Shown: positions 36,701 through 47,112, numbered from the stretch's first letter. The stretch: 64,000 nucleotides of DNA from JAJDYQ01 sp963662865 (GCA_963662865.1 OY759969.1:620001-684000), one strand, 5' to 3'. Notes: generated by a model from the letters alone, not told the origin. Program-made: numbers and translations.

Positions 36701-38216
36701 TGAAGATTTGGCACAGCTCATCTTTGACCTCAAGCAAGTCAATCCGGAAGCTCTGATATCGGTCAAGCTGGTTGCCGAGGCGGGAGTTGGTACGATTGCC
36801 GCTGGCGTTGCCAAGGCCTATGCCGATCTCATTACTATTTCCGGTCATGATGGTGGCACCGGTGCTTCACCATTGACCAGTGTGCGTTATGCCGGTTCTC
36901 CCTGGGAGTTGGGGCTGACCGAGGCCAATCAGGTTTTACGCGCCAATAACCTGCGTGACAAGGTTCGCTTGCAGGCCGACGGCGGATTAAAGACCGGCCT
37001 GGACGTCATCAAGGCTGCTATTTTGGGTGCTGAAACCTTTGGTTTCGGCACCATGCCCATGATTGTACTGGGCTGTAAATACCTGCGAATCTGTCACCTG
37101 AACAACTGTGCTACCGGTGTGGCGACTCAAAACGTCACCCTTCGTGAACAGCACTTCAAGCCGAATGGCCCGCAGAAGGTTATTAACTACTTCCGCTTCG
37201 TCGCTCGGGATGTGCGGGAATACATGGCAAGGTTCGGTGTCATCAGGCTGGTTGATCTCATTGGGCGCACTGATTTTCTTGAGGTACTCAAAGGCGATAC
37301 AGCCAGAAAAACTCAACTGGATCTTTCCCCATTACTGTCTGACGGTGGTGTTGATCCGGCGCAGCCACGCTATTGTATTGAGCCCAATAACGAACCTTTC
37401 GACAAAGGTGAGTTGGCGGAACAGATGGTTGAGGATGCCAGGACGGTGATTGAATCCGGTTCAGGCGGTGAGTTCTCTTACACGGTCAGGAACAACAACC
37501 GCTCAATCGGCGCACGCCTGTCAGGCGAGATTGCCAGACTGCATGGTAATCACGGCATGGCGGATAGCCCTGTCTTCATTAATCTGAAGGGCACAGCGGG
37601 GCAAAGCTTCGGCGTGTTTAATGCCGGTGGCCTGCATATGCGCCTTGAAGGCGACGCCAATGACTATGTCGGCAAAGGTATGGCCGGTGGTCAACTTGTT
37701 ATTACGCCGCCTGCGGGCAGCAGATTCAAGTCCAATGAAAGCACTATCATTGGTAATACCTGCCTGTATGGTGCGACTGGTGGGGAGTTATTTGCCGCCG
37801 GTAAGGCGGGTGAGCGATTTGGCGTGCGAAACTCCGGTGCCAGAGCCGTTGTCGAAGGCGTTGGTGATCATGGTTGTGAGTACATGACAGGCGGTGTCAT
37901 TTCTGTGCTTGGTGAGGCCGGCGTCAATTTTGGTGCCGGTATGACGGGCGGCTTTACTTTCGTGCTTGACCGGGAAAAGAAATTCCAGCACAACATCAAC
38001 AACGATGTCGCTATCCATAGCCTGCAACCCGAAAACATGGACAGCTACAGACGTTATCTGCTCAGTATGGTTGAGGGGCATGTGCGCGAGACTGGCAGCA
38101 TGTGGGGTGAGGAAATCGTTGCAAACTTTGATTCCCTGATAGATCAGTTCTGGCTGGTCATACCCAGAGCCAGCCACATTGAAGCGTTAACCGCAAGTCT
38201 GCGTGATGCGGCTTGA
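33729..38216 (+). CDS. gltB: Glutamate synthase (NADPH), large subunit
   Basis: This protein of about 1,495 residues makes glutamate from glutamine and 2-oxoglutarate. The N-terminal nucleophile Cys lies in HDGCGWGLIAQ, after a short propeptide of about 20 residues. The amidotransferase domain is followed by the central domain, the FMN-binding synthase domain (ISGHDGGTGASPLTS), the [3Fe-4S] motif CKYLRICHLNNCATGV and the C-terminal beta-helix. The start is uncertain: ATG 33729, ATG 33735 or TTG 33660. The SPOR gene damX that usually lies between aroB and gltB is absent. Confidence 0.96.
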   Translation: MPMDTLEKLAESGLYRPEFEHDGCGWGLIAQMDGRPSHWLVSTAITSLERLTHRGAVAADGKSGDGCGLLISKPDVFLRAVCGEAGVRLANQYAAGMVFLNTAEDRADSARNILEKYLIGQGFDIAGWRVVPVDASVLGEQASALLPRIEQVFVNCPDGRSEVDLERRLYIARRQTEKVLADDEMFYISSLSTRVLSYKGLVMPAYLPVFYRDIADGRMEAKLAVFHQRFSTNTLPQWRLAQPFRYLAHNGEINTVQGNRNWARARSQVFNTNSIPDLDQIRPLVSTSGSDSMSLDNMLEVMVAGGIDLFRAMRLLVPPAWQNVKHMGPELRAFYEFNSMHMEPWDGPAGIVFTDGRYAVCTMDRNGLRPARYTVTENNVQGRVITLATEIGVHDYSSDDVVCKGRLMPGQMLASDTDTGRLLMPEDIDNDLKSRQPYSRWLSTGLRNLCDLNDHDDNPGNFSEACDYSAYEKLFQLTFEERDQVVRVLAESGQEAIGSMGDDTPLPVLSGKVRSLYDYFRQQFAQVTNPPIDPLRENIVMSLETCLGRERNLFEETPEHARRLIVSSPVLSRDKFQQIEDLQESEYDRIRIDLNCDAATSLKNAIRSICRQAEAAVADGKVIVILSDRNISRDKQPVHALLATGAVHHHLINGGLRCNANIIVETATVRDPHHVACLIGYGATAVYPYLAFECLRDMIRTGEIPNVDISTLSRNYINGINKGLRKITSKMGISTIASYRGSQLFEIVGLHNEVVDLCFTNTPCRIQGSRFADLHNDQQALNRRAWNPRKGREQGGLFKYVDGGEYHAFNPDVVHAIHKAVQTNDYNDYREFARIVNNRPAAAMRDMMKLREDTSPVSIDEVEPIEDIMLRFDTAGMSLGALSPEAHEALAEAMNTIGGRSNSGEGGEAAERYGTIRRSKIKQVASGRFGVTPYYLVNAEVLQIKIAQGAKPGEGGQLPGHKVNEMIATLRYSTPGVALISPPPHHDIYSIEDLAQLIFDLKQVNPEALISVKLVAEAGVGTIAAGVAKAYADLITISGHDGGTGASPLTSVRYAGSPWELGLTEANQVLRANNLRDKVRLQADGGLKTGLDVIKAAILGAETFGFGTMPMIVLGCKYLRICHLNNCATGVATQNVTLREQHFKPNGPQKVINYFRFVARDVREYMARFGVIRLVDLIGRTDFLEVLKGDTARKTQLDLSPLLSDGGVDPAQPRYCIEPNNEPFDKGELAEQMVEDARTVIESGSGGEFSYTVRNNNRSIGARLSGEIARLHGNHGMADSPVFINLKGTAGQSFGVFNAGGLHMRLEGDANDYVGKGMAGGQLVITPPAGSRFKSNESTIIGNTCLYGATGGELFAAGKAGERFGVRNSGARAVVEGVGDHGCEYMTGGVISVLGEAGVNFGAGMTGGFTFVLDREKKFQHNINNDVAIHSLQPENMDSYRRYLLSMVEGHVRETGSMWGEEIVANFDSLIDQFWLVIPRASHIEALTASLRDAA

Positions 38217-38227
38217 TGGAGAGAACC

Positions 38228-39646
38228 GTGAGTAATTCTGCCGGCAATGTTTTCCAGTTTCTGGACCTGCCACGCAATGAACCTGAAAAGGTTTCCGTTG
38301 ATGTGCGTGTGCATGAATTCAAGGAAATCTATAAGCAGTTTGATAAAGCCAGCGTGGCCAGTCAGGCCGGGCGCTGCCTTGCCTGTGGTAATCCCTATTG
38401 CGAATGGAAATGTCCGGTGCATAATTTTATTCCCAACTGGCTAAAGCTGATTGCCGAAGGGAATCTGTTCGAGGCCGCTGAAATGTCGCATCGGACGAAC
38501 TCATTGCCGGAGATTTGCGGTCGTATCTGTCCGCAAGATCGTCTCTGCGAAGGCGCCTGTACCCTGGAGGACGGATTTGGAGCTGTCACTATCGGCTCAG
38601 TGGAAAAATATATTACCGATGAAGCCCTGAAACAGGGCTGGCGTCCGGATATGTCCGCCGTCCAGAATACGGGCAGCACGGTTGCTGTGGTCGGAGCAGG
38701 CCCCGCCGGCCTGGGATGTGCGGACATTCTGGCGCGTAATGGCGTGAAAGCCGTCGTCTATGACCGCTATCCGGAAATTGGCGGGTTGCTGACATTCGGG
38801 ATTCCTCCATTCAAGCTGGAAAAGGAAATCGTCCGGACGCGCCGCCGGATCATGGAGGAAATGGGCATTGAATTCGTTCTGAATACCGAGATCGGCAAAA
38901 ACATCCCCATGCAGCAGCTTTTAGATGACTACGACGCCGTATTCCTGGGCATGGGCACCTACAAATATATCAAAGGTGATTTTCCGGGTGAAGACAGGAA
39001 TGGTGTTTATGAAGCGCTGCCTTTCCTGGTTTCCAATGCTCATAACGTGGTGGATTTTGACAGTGGGACGCCTGAGTTTATTGATATGAAAGGCATGAAT
39101 GTCGTCGTACTTGGAGGTGGCGATACCGCCATGGACTGTGTGCGCACCTCGCTTCGTCAGCAGGCCAGTAAAGTTACCTGTGTGTACCGCCGTGATGAGG
39201 CCAGTATGCCGGGCTCCAGACGCGAGGTTGCCAATGCCAGAGAGGAAGGTGTCAATTTTCTGTGGAATCGCCAGCCAGTAGCGATTGTTGGAGATGACAA
39301 GATTGAAGGCGTGAAAGTGGTGGCCACACAACTTGGTAAACCTGATGAGTTTGGTCGCCGTCATCCTGAGCCGATAGCGGATTCCGAAGAAGTTATTCCG
39401 GCTGACCGCGTTGTCATCGCTTTTGGTTTTCAGCCCAGCCCAGCCGACTGGTTTAGTGACTTTAATATTGATCTGGATGGGCGCGACCGCATTGTTGCAT
39501 CGGCGGATAGCGAGTTCAAATACCAGACCAGTAATGAAAAAATCTTTGCTGGCGGGGACATGGTGCGCGGTTCTGATCTGGTGGTTACGGCAGTATTTGA
39601 AGGGCGTCAGGCTGCCGAAGGCATACTTGATTATCTGGACGTGTAG
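38228..39646 (+). CDS. gltD: Glutamate synthase (NADPH), small subunit
   Basis: This 472-residue flavoprotein passes electrons from NADPH to GltB. Cysteines for two [4Fe-4S] clusters are in CLACGNPYCEWKCP and ICGRICPQDRLCEGAC; FAD and NADPH sites are VAVVGAGPAGLGCAD and VVVLGGGDTAMDC. The GTG at 38228 has GGAG 6 bases upstream and gives exactly the E. coli length; an ATG overlapping the gltB stop at 38216 is an alternative. Confidence 0.96.
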   Translation: MSNSAGNVFQFLDLPRNEPEKVSVDVRVHEFKEIYKQFDKASVASQAGRCLACGNPYCEWKCPVHNFIPNWLKLIAEGNLFEAAEMSHRTNSLPEICGRICPQDRLCEGACTLEDGFGAVTIGSVEKYITDEALKQGWRPDMSAVQNTGSTVAVVGAGPAGLGCADILARNGVKAVVYDRYPEIGGLLTFGIPPFKLEKEIVRTRRRIMEEMGIEFVLNTEIGKNIPMQQLLDDYDAVFLGMGTYKYIKGDFPGEDRNGVYEALPFLVSNAHNVVDFDSGTPEFIDMKGMNVVVLGGGDTAMDCVRTSLRQQASKVTCVYRRDEASMPGSRREVANAREEGVNFLWNRQPVAIVGDDKIEGVKVVATQLGKPDEFGRRHPEPIADSEEVIPADRVVIAFGFQPSPADWFSDFNIDLDGRDRIVASADSEFKYQTSNEKIFAGGDMVRGSDLVVTAVFEGRQAAEGILDYLDV

Positions 39647-39674
39647 CCGGCATGATCCGTCGCCCAATTTATAG

Positions 39675-39701
39675 GGAAGTCCTGACTTAATCAGGGCATC
39701 C
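39675..39701. repeat. Palindromic element, copy 3
   Basis: This has the same 27-bp design as 4286-4312, with the identical centre CTGACTTAATCAG; the outer arms match each other at 9 of 11 positions. It lies 28 bases after the gltD stop, in the gap before hemE. Confidence 0.65.
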
Positions 39702-39801
39702 ATAGATAAAAATACCTTTCCGGTCCGGGAAGCTGGCAAAAAGAGAGACGGAGTGCAAAGCATATGTGGGAACCTTCGCCGGGGTGTCCGGTTGATTTAC
39801 A

Positions 39802-40869
<1,068 letters not shown>

Positions 40870-40938
40870 CATCGCCGGGATGTGCCAGAAGGTCGGCTAT
40901 CACGCAGCACCGTTATTCCTGCGTTTGGGTGGGAACGG

Positions 40939-41943
40939 CTATTCAGATAACCACTCGGCTACCTGTTTTGCATAATAAGTTAAAACGCCATCCGCACCGG
41001 CTCGTTTCATGGATAACAACGCCTCCATGACAACGTCTTTCTCATTCAGCCAGCCGTTCATGGATGCGGCTTTTAACATGGCGTATTCGCCACTGACCTG
41101 ATAGACATAGGTGGGCGCACCAAACTCGTCCTTCACGCGGCGTACAATATCCAGATAGGGCATACCGGGTTTCACCATGACCATGTCAGCGCCTTCCTGT
41201 AAATCCAGCGCCACTTCGCGCATAGCCTCATCTGAATTGGCCGGATCCATCTGATAGGTGTGTTTATTACCGCTACCCAGATTTTCGGCTGATCCAACGG
41301 CATCCCGGAATGGGCCGTAGTAGCCGGAGGCGTACTTGGCGGCGTAGGCCAGGATACGGGTATTCACATGATTATTGAATTCAAGCTCATCACGTATCTC
41401 GCCGATACGTCCATCCATCATATCAGAAGGTGCGACCACATCCGCGCCGGCCTCGGCGTGTGACAGAGCCTGCATGACCAGCACTTGCAACGTCTCGTCA
41501 TTCATGACATGGCCTTCATCATTGATCAATCCGTCCTGACCATGCGTTGTAAACGGGTCGAGTGCCACGTCAGTTATGATGCCGAGTTCCGGCACCGCAT
41601 CTTTCATGGCACGTACCGTGCGCTGCGTCAGGCCATCCGGATTACAGGCCTCGGCGGCGTCTTCTGATTTCAATTCAACCGGAGTCACGGGAAACAGGGC
41701 TATTGCCGGTATCCCCAGCTTTGCAATGGTCTCGGCCTCCTGCACCATTAAATCAATCGACATCCTTTGCACGCCAGGCATTGAGGAAACAGCTTCGACC
41801 CGGCCATTTCCCTCTAGGACAAATACAGGGTAAATCAAATCATCGGTGCTTAACTGGTTTTCGCGCATCAACCGCCGTGAAAAATCGTCATGCCGCATGC
41901 GGCGCGGGCGAGTGAAGGGATAATAGCTGTCTGTTACTTTCAT
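40939..41943 (-). CDS. hemB: Delta-aminolevulinic acid dehydratase (porphobilinogen synthase)
   Basis: This 334-residue enzyme joins two ALA molecules. The two active-site lysines are seen in AKYASGYYGPFRDA and MVMVKPGMPYLDIV. The start at 41943 (MKVTDSYYPFTRPRRMR) gives the normal N-terminus; the frame is open to 42018. The metal-site region VALDPFTTHGQDG lacks the cysteine triplet of zinc-type enzymes, suggesting the magnesium-dependent type. Confidence 0.96.
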   Translation of the reverse strand: MKVTDSYYPFTRPRRMRHDDFSRRLMRENQLSTDDLIYPVFVLEGNGRVEAVSSMPGVQRMSIDLMVQEAETIAKLGIPAIALFPVTPVELKSEDAAEACNPDGLTQRTVRAMKDAVPELGIITDVALDPFTTHGQDGLINDEGHVMNDETLQVLVMQALSHAEAGADVVAPSDMMDGRIGEIRDELEFNNHVNTRILAYAAKYASGYYGPFRDAVGSAENLGSGNKHTYQMDPANSDEAMREVALDLQEGADMVMVKPGMPYLDIVRRVKDEFGAPTYVYQVSGEYAMLKAASMNGWLNEKDVVMEALLSMKRAGADGVLTYYAKQVAEWLSE

Positions 41944-42117
41944 GCCGATCTTTCTGTTGTGGATTGCCACTTTATACCATAAGCACTGTATAATGTCGGG
42001 ATGCAACCCCGGTATCATGTAACGCGAAATAATTATTCTGCTATGGGAATTGAGGTTATGCTGGAACCTGAGCTGGTTGCATCTGTCTCACTAAATGATG
42101 TGCTCCGGGGGATATCA

Positions 42118-42195
42118 ATGAAAATATACGTATTGCAGTTTATGATTCTTCTCTTATTTTCCGCTCTGCAGGGCGTTATCAACGCCATCAAGTAG
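42118..42195 (+). CDS. Possible 25-residue hydrophobic peptide upstream of arsS
   Basis: The ATG at 42118 has GGGGGA 6 bases upstream. The peptide is one hydrophobic helix with a Lys at each end. It ends 26 bases before arsS. It could be a single-pass membrane peptide or a leader. No homolog is recognised. Confidence 0.35.
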   Translation: MKIYVLQFMILLLFSALQGVINAIK

Positions 42196-42221
42196 TACCT
42201 TATCCCAGTAGAGAGTTCACC

Positions 42222-43187
42222 ATGCGCGCAATGCTACCCTTACTTCAGGAGACCGGCTTCCCGGCCATTACAAGGCGCAAGCTGACGACCTTGCAGGCCA
42301 ACCTCGGATACAAATGCAATCAAAGCTGCCTGCACTGCCATGTCAATGCCGGTCCGAAGCGTAAAGAAGTCATGCAACGTGAGACAATTGAAGACCTGTT
42401 ACAGCTCCTGCAACACTCAACCGCCACCATACTCGATCTGACGGGTGGGGCACCGGAGCTTAACCCGGATTTCCGCTACCTGATCAGGGAGGCCCGTAAA
42501 CTGGAGGTACACATAATTGACCGCTGTAATCTGAGTATTCTGTTAGAACCAGGGCAGGAAGATCTGGCGAAATTTTTGGCGGAGCACCAGATTGAGGTAG
42601 TGGCCTCCATGCCCTGTTACCTGGAAGAAAATGTCGATGCCCAGAGGGGTGACGGTGTTTTCAAAAAAAGTATTAAAGGTCTGCAGAAATTAAATGTCCT
42701 GGGGTACGGTAGAGAATCAACAGGGCTGATCCTGAATCTGGTATACAATCCACAGGGTCCATTGCTTCCCCCTCCACAAATCGACCTTGAGCAGGATTAC
42801 AAAAAACACCTCTTTGAAAAATATCATATTGAATTCAATCACCTGCTGACCATAACCAATATGCCGATAAAACGTTTTGGCAGCACACTGGTTTCTCGAG
42901 GGCAATTCGATGAATATATGTCTTTGCTGAAAAGCAGTTACTCTGAAAGTAATCTGCAAAATGTGATGTGTCGGGACTTAATCAGCATCGACTGGCAAGG
43001 CTATGTATATGACTGTGATTTCAACCAGATGCTGGAACTGCCTGCCGCTATTCATTCCAGATCGCATACGCATATTCGTGACCTGATTGACGTAAATATT
43101 GACGGACAACCCATAATGACAGCAGATCACTGCTATGGCTGTACGGCAGGGCAGGGGTCTTCCTGTGGCGGAGCCCTGGAGGGCTAG
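42222..43187 (+). CDS. arsS: Arsenosugar biosynthesis radical SAM protein ArsS
   Basis: This 321-residue protein has the radical-SAM motif CNQSCLHC near residue 32 and the GGAPELNPDF stretch that binds SAM. The C-terminal domain (DUF3641 type) has further cysteines at CRD, CDF and CYGCTAGQGSSCGG. ArsS adds the 5'-deoxyadenosyl group to dimethylarsenite on the route to arsenosugars. The usual partner arsM (arsenite methyltransferase) is not adjacent, so it must lie elsewhere or the protein acts on something else. Confidence 0.9.
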   Translation: MRAMLPLLQETGFPAITRRKLTTLQANLGYKCNQSCLHCHVNAGPKRKEVMQRETIEDLLQLLQHSTATILDLTGGAPELNPDFRYLIREARKLEVHIIDRCNLSILLEPGQEDLAKFLAEHQIEVVASMPCYLEENVDAQRGDGVFKKSIKGLQKLNVLGYGRESTGLILNLVYNPQGPLLPPPQIDLEQDYKKHLFEKYHIEFNHLLTITNMPIKRFGSTLVSRGQFDEYMSLLKSSYSESNLQNVMCRDLISIDWQGYVYDCDFNQMLELPAAIHSRSHTHIRDLIDVNIDGQPIMTADHCYGCTAGQGSSCGGALEG

Positions 43188-43279
43188 TTGATGACAGCAA
43201 ACCCTGGCTGCCCGGCAATCCGTTTATGGCGGCGGGCGCAATCGGTATCTCGTGTCAGGGCAGTACTCTCCGGATAAAA

Positions 43280-44257
43280 CTAGCCCGTGCTCAGTACGAA
43301 ACGATCCTGAGAATTGGCTCCAAACCAGAAATTCAGACCTTTATCCATAAACTCGGTATAAGGCAGATAATGGGATCCATCGCAGGAAAAATTCAGACCG
43401 ATCATGCCATTGACGATATTCAGCGACCCGGCTCGAAGGTAAATGGTCTCATCGGCAAACCGTAGGGCGCCAAACTGCTTGAATATCGGCATAATCATTT
43501 CAGATGGGACTACTGCGCGTTCGAAATAAGGGCGTCTTGGGTATGCCAGACAGATGTCCGGATCAATCAACTCATCGATGGACAAAATATGATAGTCAAA
43601 GGGATCATCGACGTGCCAGATTGTCGCCCGACTGCTGGCAAAATGAAATTTTCCATGGTACACCCCTTGTGAAGCTATCAGCTCATCCATCAGGCAGAAC
43701 ACATCCTCCATGTGATCATCCATCGGGCTTTGCACACGCGACTGCATAAACAAATTGGAGCGAATAGAGGGATCGCCCCTGATCTGGCGCCACTGTCGAT
43801 CTTCATCGTACATGTCCTCACTATGCGCCAGTTCACGTAAATCATAATCAACACCCAGAAAGCCGATACGTTCACCTGCCTTATCGCGTATCACTTGCAT
43901 TGCCGTCAGGCTGGGCCGTCTTTTACGGCGACTGATGTAAGCATCGGAAAGTCGAAAATTTGTATTACCAAATGTGCCAGCCATATAAGGTCGTAGAGAA
44001 CGGTCACGACCCAACTGACTTTCATCAATACCTTCGTGTGTCATATTCGCCGTTATTTGCTTGCCTTCATCATTCAGAACGTATAAATATTTACAGTCTT
44101 TAAGATTGTTACAACTGTCCTTTAGTGTTGCTTCCAGTTGCTGACGATCATTTATATCCGATGCAAGTCGATTGGCCAGATCAGACAGGATAACGCTCAG
44201 TGTTTCCTCCAGATGCCGACGCTGTTTTGTAACAATATCTTTAAGTGACCTGGCCAT
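43280..44257 (-). CDS. PDC/Cache sensor-domain protein without an output domain
   Basis: This 325-residue protein resembles the ligand-binding PDC part of sensory proteins (residues about 10-150, with LGVDYDLRELAHSE). No membrane segment, signal peptide, kinase, GGDEF or methyl-accepting domain is visible, so the sensing part stands alone, with a second half (160-325) of unknown fold. It lies 3 bases after hemF on the same strand, so it is probably cotranscribed with it. Confidence 0.72.
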   Translation of the reverse strand: MARSLKDIVTKQRRHLEETLSVILSDLANRLASDINDRQQLEATLKDSCNNLKDCKYLYVLNDEGKQITANMTHEGIDESQLGRDRSLRPYMAGTFGNTNFRLSDAYISRRKRRPSLTAMQVIRDKAGERIGFLGVDYDLRELAHSEDMYDEDRQWRQIRGDPSIRSNLFMQSRVQSPMDDHMEDVFCLMDELIASQGVYHGKFHFASSRATIWHVDDPFDYHILSIDELIDPDICLAYPRRPYFERAVVPSEMIMPIFKQFGALRFADETIYLRAGSLNIVNGMIGLNFSCDGSHYLPYTEFMDKGLNFWFGANSQDRFVLSTG

Positions 44258-44260
44258 ATA

Positions 44261-45178
44261 TTATGATTGCCGGAGCCAGTCCTGTGGCTGAAGATAACGA
44301 TCATATAACTTCGCTTCCTCACTACCGGGTTCCGGCTGCCAGTTATAACGAAAGCGCACATTGGGCGGTAACGACATCAGGATGGATTCAGTACGCCCGC
44401 CGGTCTGCAAGCCGAAAATTGTGCCGCGGTCATAGACAAGATTAAACTCGACGTAACGTCCGCGCCGATAAAGCTGAAAATCACGCTGGCGTTGGCCATA
44501 TTCATGGTCTTTGCGTTTTTCCACAACTGGCAGGTAGGCCTTGATGAAGCAATCTCCGACACTGCGCTGAAAAGCAAAACACCGATCAAAGCCCCATTCA
44601 CTGAGGTCATCAAAAAAGATGCCGCCAACCCCGCGGGTTTCGTCGCGGTGCCTCAGATAAAAATAGTCATCACACCACTTCTTGTAACGATTATAAACGT
44701 CATCACCAAATGGATGGCAGGCCGCCTTCGAGGTTTCATGCCAGTGAATCACGTCCTCTTCAAACGGATAATAAGGCGTAAGATCAAATCCGCCGCCAAA
44801 CCACCAGACCGGCGCTTCGCCTTTTTTCTCCGCAACAAACAGGCGCACGTTCATATGCGTGGTGGGCACATAGGGATTATGTGGGTGGAATACCAGCGAC
44901 ACGCCCATGGCCTGAAAAGAACGTCCAACCAGTTCCGGGCGCTGCGTCGTTGCCGCCGGCGGCAGGTTGGTGCCATAAACGTGGGAAAAGTTAATGCCGG
45001 CTTGTTCAAAGGCGGCACCATCGGCCATTATACGCGAAATGCCTCCACCGCCCTCACCGCGATTCCAGTCATCCTGCCGGAACCTGGCCGTGCCATCGGC
45101 CTGTTCTATCGCCGTAGAAATACCATCCTGTAAACTCAGCAGATAATCTCTGACCGCTTGAATATTAATTTCTGACAT
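44261..45178 (-). CDS. hemF: Oxygen-dependent coproporphyrinogen III oxidase
   Basis: This 305-residue enzyme converts coproporphyrinogen III to protoporphyrinogen IX using O2. Signature motifs are GEGGGGISRIMADG, FSHVYGTNLP, HMNVRLF, WWFGGGFDLTPYYPFEED and GRYVEFNLVYDRGTIFGLQT. Its presence implies at least partly aerobic life. It lies in a minus-strand run rimO-tsaC-hemF-PDC protein with small gaps. Confidence 0.97.
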   Translation of the reverse strand: MSEINIQAVRDYLLSLQDGISTAIEQADGTARFRQDDWNRGEGGGGISRIMADGAAFEQAGINFSHVYGTNLPPAATTQRPELVGRSFQAMGVSLVFHPHNPYVPTTHMNVRLFVAEKKGEAPVWWFGGGFDLTPYYPFEEDVIHWHETSKAACHPFGDDVYNRYKKWCDDYFYLRHRDETRGVGGIFFDDLSEWGFDRCFAFQRSVGDCFIKAYLPVVEKRKDHEYGQRQRDFQLYRRGRYVEFNLVYDRGTIFGLQTGGRTESILMSLPPNVRFRYNWQPEPGSEEAKLYDRYLQPQDWLRQS

Positions 45179-45233
45179 AGTAATTTTTCAGACTGTGGTG
45201 TTCAAATTATGGCCGATTAACATAACAGAATGA

Positions 45234-45785
45234 TTATCGTAATCGCACATCGCTGTGTGCATCCCATATTTCGCTTGGTTCGGCGTTCCCCGAAGTTGAA
45301 CCGTTTAAAATCATATCAACTTCACTGCCCAGGTGCTGACGAACCTGTAGGGCAGTGCGGGCCGCCGGCTTTCCATGTTTATTCGCGCTGGTTGAAACCA
45401 GCGGTAAATCGCAGGTCCTGCATAGCTGACGAGTCAATTCATGTGCGGTCACTCTTACCGCAACGGTACTGTGTTCTCCCCGTAACCAGTAGGGACAGTC
45501 ATTCGATGCGGGTAACAGCCATGTAACCGGGCCTGGCCATCGTGCCAGTATCTTTTCATGGGTCGCGTCATCCAGCGGTCGTATAAAATTGTCGAACTGC
45601 TGACACAAGCTACCGATAAGTATCATCCCCTGCTTTGGATTGCGCTGTTTAATCTGCAACAGACGCATCACAGCCTGTACGTCATAAGGATTACAACCCA
45701 GGCCATAGACCGCTTCGGTCGGATAGGCGATGACACCCCCTCCGGTGATAATATCTGCCGCCCGTTTTACCGCCCATGAACCCAT
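45234..45785 (-). CDS. tsaC: Threonylcarbamoyl-AMP synthase, TsaC type
   Basis: This 183-residue protein of the YrdC/Sua5 family makes the TC-AMP used for t6A at tRNA position 37. Motifs are GGVIAYPTEAVYGLGCNP, KQRNPKQGMILIG, STVAVRV and PLVSTSANKHGKP. It is the short single-domain form and lies 4 bases after rimO. Confidence 0.95.
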   Translation of the reverse strand: MGSWAVKRAADIITGGGVIAYPTEAVYGLGCNPYDVQAVMRLLQIKQRNPKQGMILIGSLCQQFDNFIRPLDDATHEKILARWPGPVTWLLPASNDCPYWLRGEHSTVAVRVTAHELTRQLCRTCDLPLVSTSANKHGKPAARTALQVRQHLGSEVDMILNGSTSGNAEPSEIWDAHSDVRLR

Positions 45786-45789
45786 ACGT

Positions 45790-47112
45790 CTATTTAGCTA
45801 TGGACGCATAGAGATCATACTGACCGGCATCATTAATTGTCACTTCGACAAAATCACCAGGCTGCAGATCTGTCTCGGTATCGATAAATACCGTACCGTC
45901 AATCTCGGGCGCATCAGCCGACGAGCGGGCGATAGTATTGTCGGACTCCTCATCTTTACCATCAACCAGAACCGTCATGGTTTTTCCAATCTTACCGCGC
46001 AACTTTGTTGCACTGATGCGGGTTGACAAACGCATGAAATAATCATGGCGCTCCTGTTTTACATCCTCGTCAATCTGGTCAGGCAGATCATTGGCCTTAG
46101 CACCCTCAACCGGAGAATATTGAAAACAGCCGACGCGATCCAATTGTGCCTCTTCGAGAAAATCCAGCAACATTTCAAAATCATCATCAGTTTCTCCCGG
46201 AAAGCCAACAATAAAGGTGCTTCGCAGCGTCAGATCCGGACAAATCTCTCGCCACCGCCTGATTCGTTCCAGAACCTTCTCGCTGGCCGCGGGTCGTCTC
46301 ATATTCTTCAGTACCACAGGGCTGGCATGCTGGAAAGGAATATCCAGATAGGGCAGTATTCTGCTCTCGGCCATCAATGGAATGACTTCATCAACATGCG
46401 GATAGGGGTACACATAATGCAGGCGCGTCCAGGCATCAAGTTCTCCCAGGGCGTCGGCCAGTTCAGTAAAACGGGCCTTTAGCAGACGGCCATCCCAGAT
46501 ATCGGTGCGGTATTTCAGATCCACGCCATAGGCACTGGTGTCTTGCGATATTACCAGTAGCTCACGCACACCGGTTTCCACCAGATGGACCGCTTCATCC
46601 ATTACCTCGCCAACCGGACGACTGACCAGACCGCCTCGCATGGAAGGGATGATACAGAAGCTACAGCGGTGATTGCAGCCCTCGGAAATTTTCAGATAGG
46701 CATAGTGACGTGGCGTCAATCTGGCCCTCTGTGGCGGTGTCGAGTCTGTACGGGAATCATGCGATGGTGGTAGATAGCCACGAACGGCCTGCATGACCTC
46801 CTCGCAGGCATGAGGACCGCTAACTGCCAGCACATCCGGATACAAGTCAGTGATAGCCCGTGCATTGGCACCCATGCAACCTGTAACGATGACCCTGCCG
46901 TTTTCACTCAGGGCCTCGCCGATGGCCTCCAGCGACTCGGTTCTGGCTTCATCAATAAAGCCGCAGGTATTGACCACAACAAGGTCGGCGCCATTATAGT
47001 CCGGGGACAGGCTGTAGCCTTCGGCACGCAACTGCGTCAATATCTGCTCGGAATCAACCAGCGCTTTGGGGCAACCCAGGCTGATAAATCCTACGGTGGG
47101 TTCTTTTACCAT
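45790..47112 (-). CDS. rimO: Ribosomal protein S12 methylthiotransferase RimO
   Basis: This 440-residue radical-SAM enzyme methylthiolates Asp88 of S12. The N-terminal UPF0004 domain has the three cluster cysteines (GCPKALVDSE, NTCGFIDEA, VTGCMGA), the central domain has CNHRCSFC, and a TRAM domain ends the protein. First gene of the minus-strand run through tsaC, hemF and the PDC protein. Confidence 0.97.
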   Translation of the reverse strand: MVKEPTVGFISLGCPKALVDSEQILTQLRAEGYSLSPDYNGADLVVVNTCGFIDEARTESLEAIGEALSENGRVIVTGCMGANARAITDLYPDVLAVSGPHACEEVMQAVRGYLPPSHDSRTDSTPPQRARLTPRHYAYLKISEGCNHRCSFCIIPSMRGGLVSRPVGEVMDEAVHLVETGVRELLVISQDTSAYGVDLKYRTDIWDGRLLKARFTELADALGELDAWTRLHYVYPYPHVDEVIPLMAESRILPYLDIPFQHASPVVLKNMRRPAASEKVLERIRRWREICPDLTLRSTFIVGFPGETDDDFEMLLDFLEEAQLDRVGCFQYSPVEGAKANDLPDQIDEDVKQERHDYFMRLSTRISATKLRGKIGKTMTVLVDGKDEESDNTIARSSADAPEIDGTVFIDTETDLQPGDFVEVTINDAGQYDLYASIAK

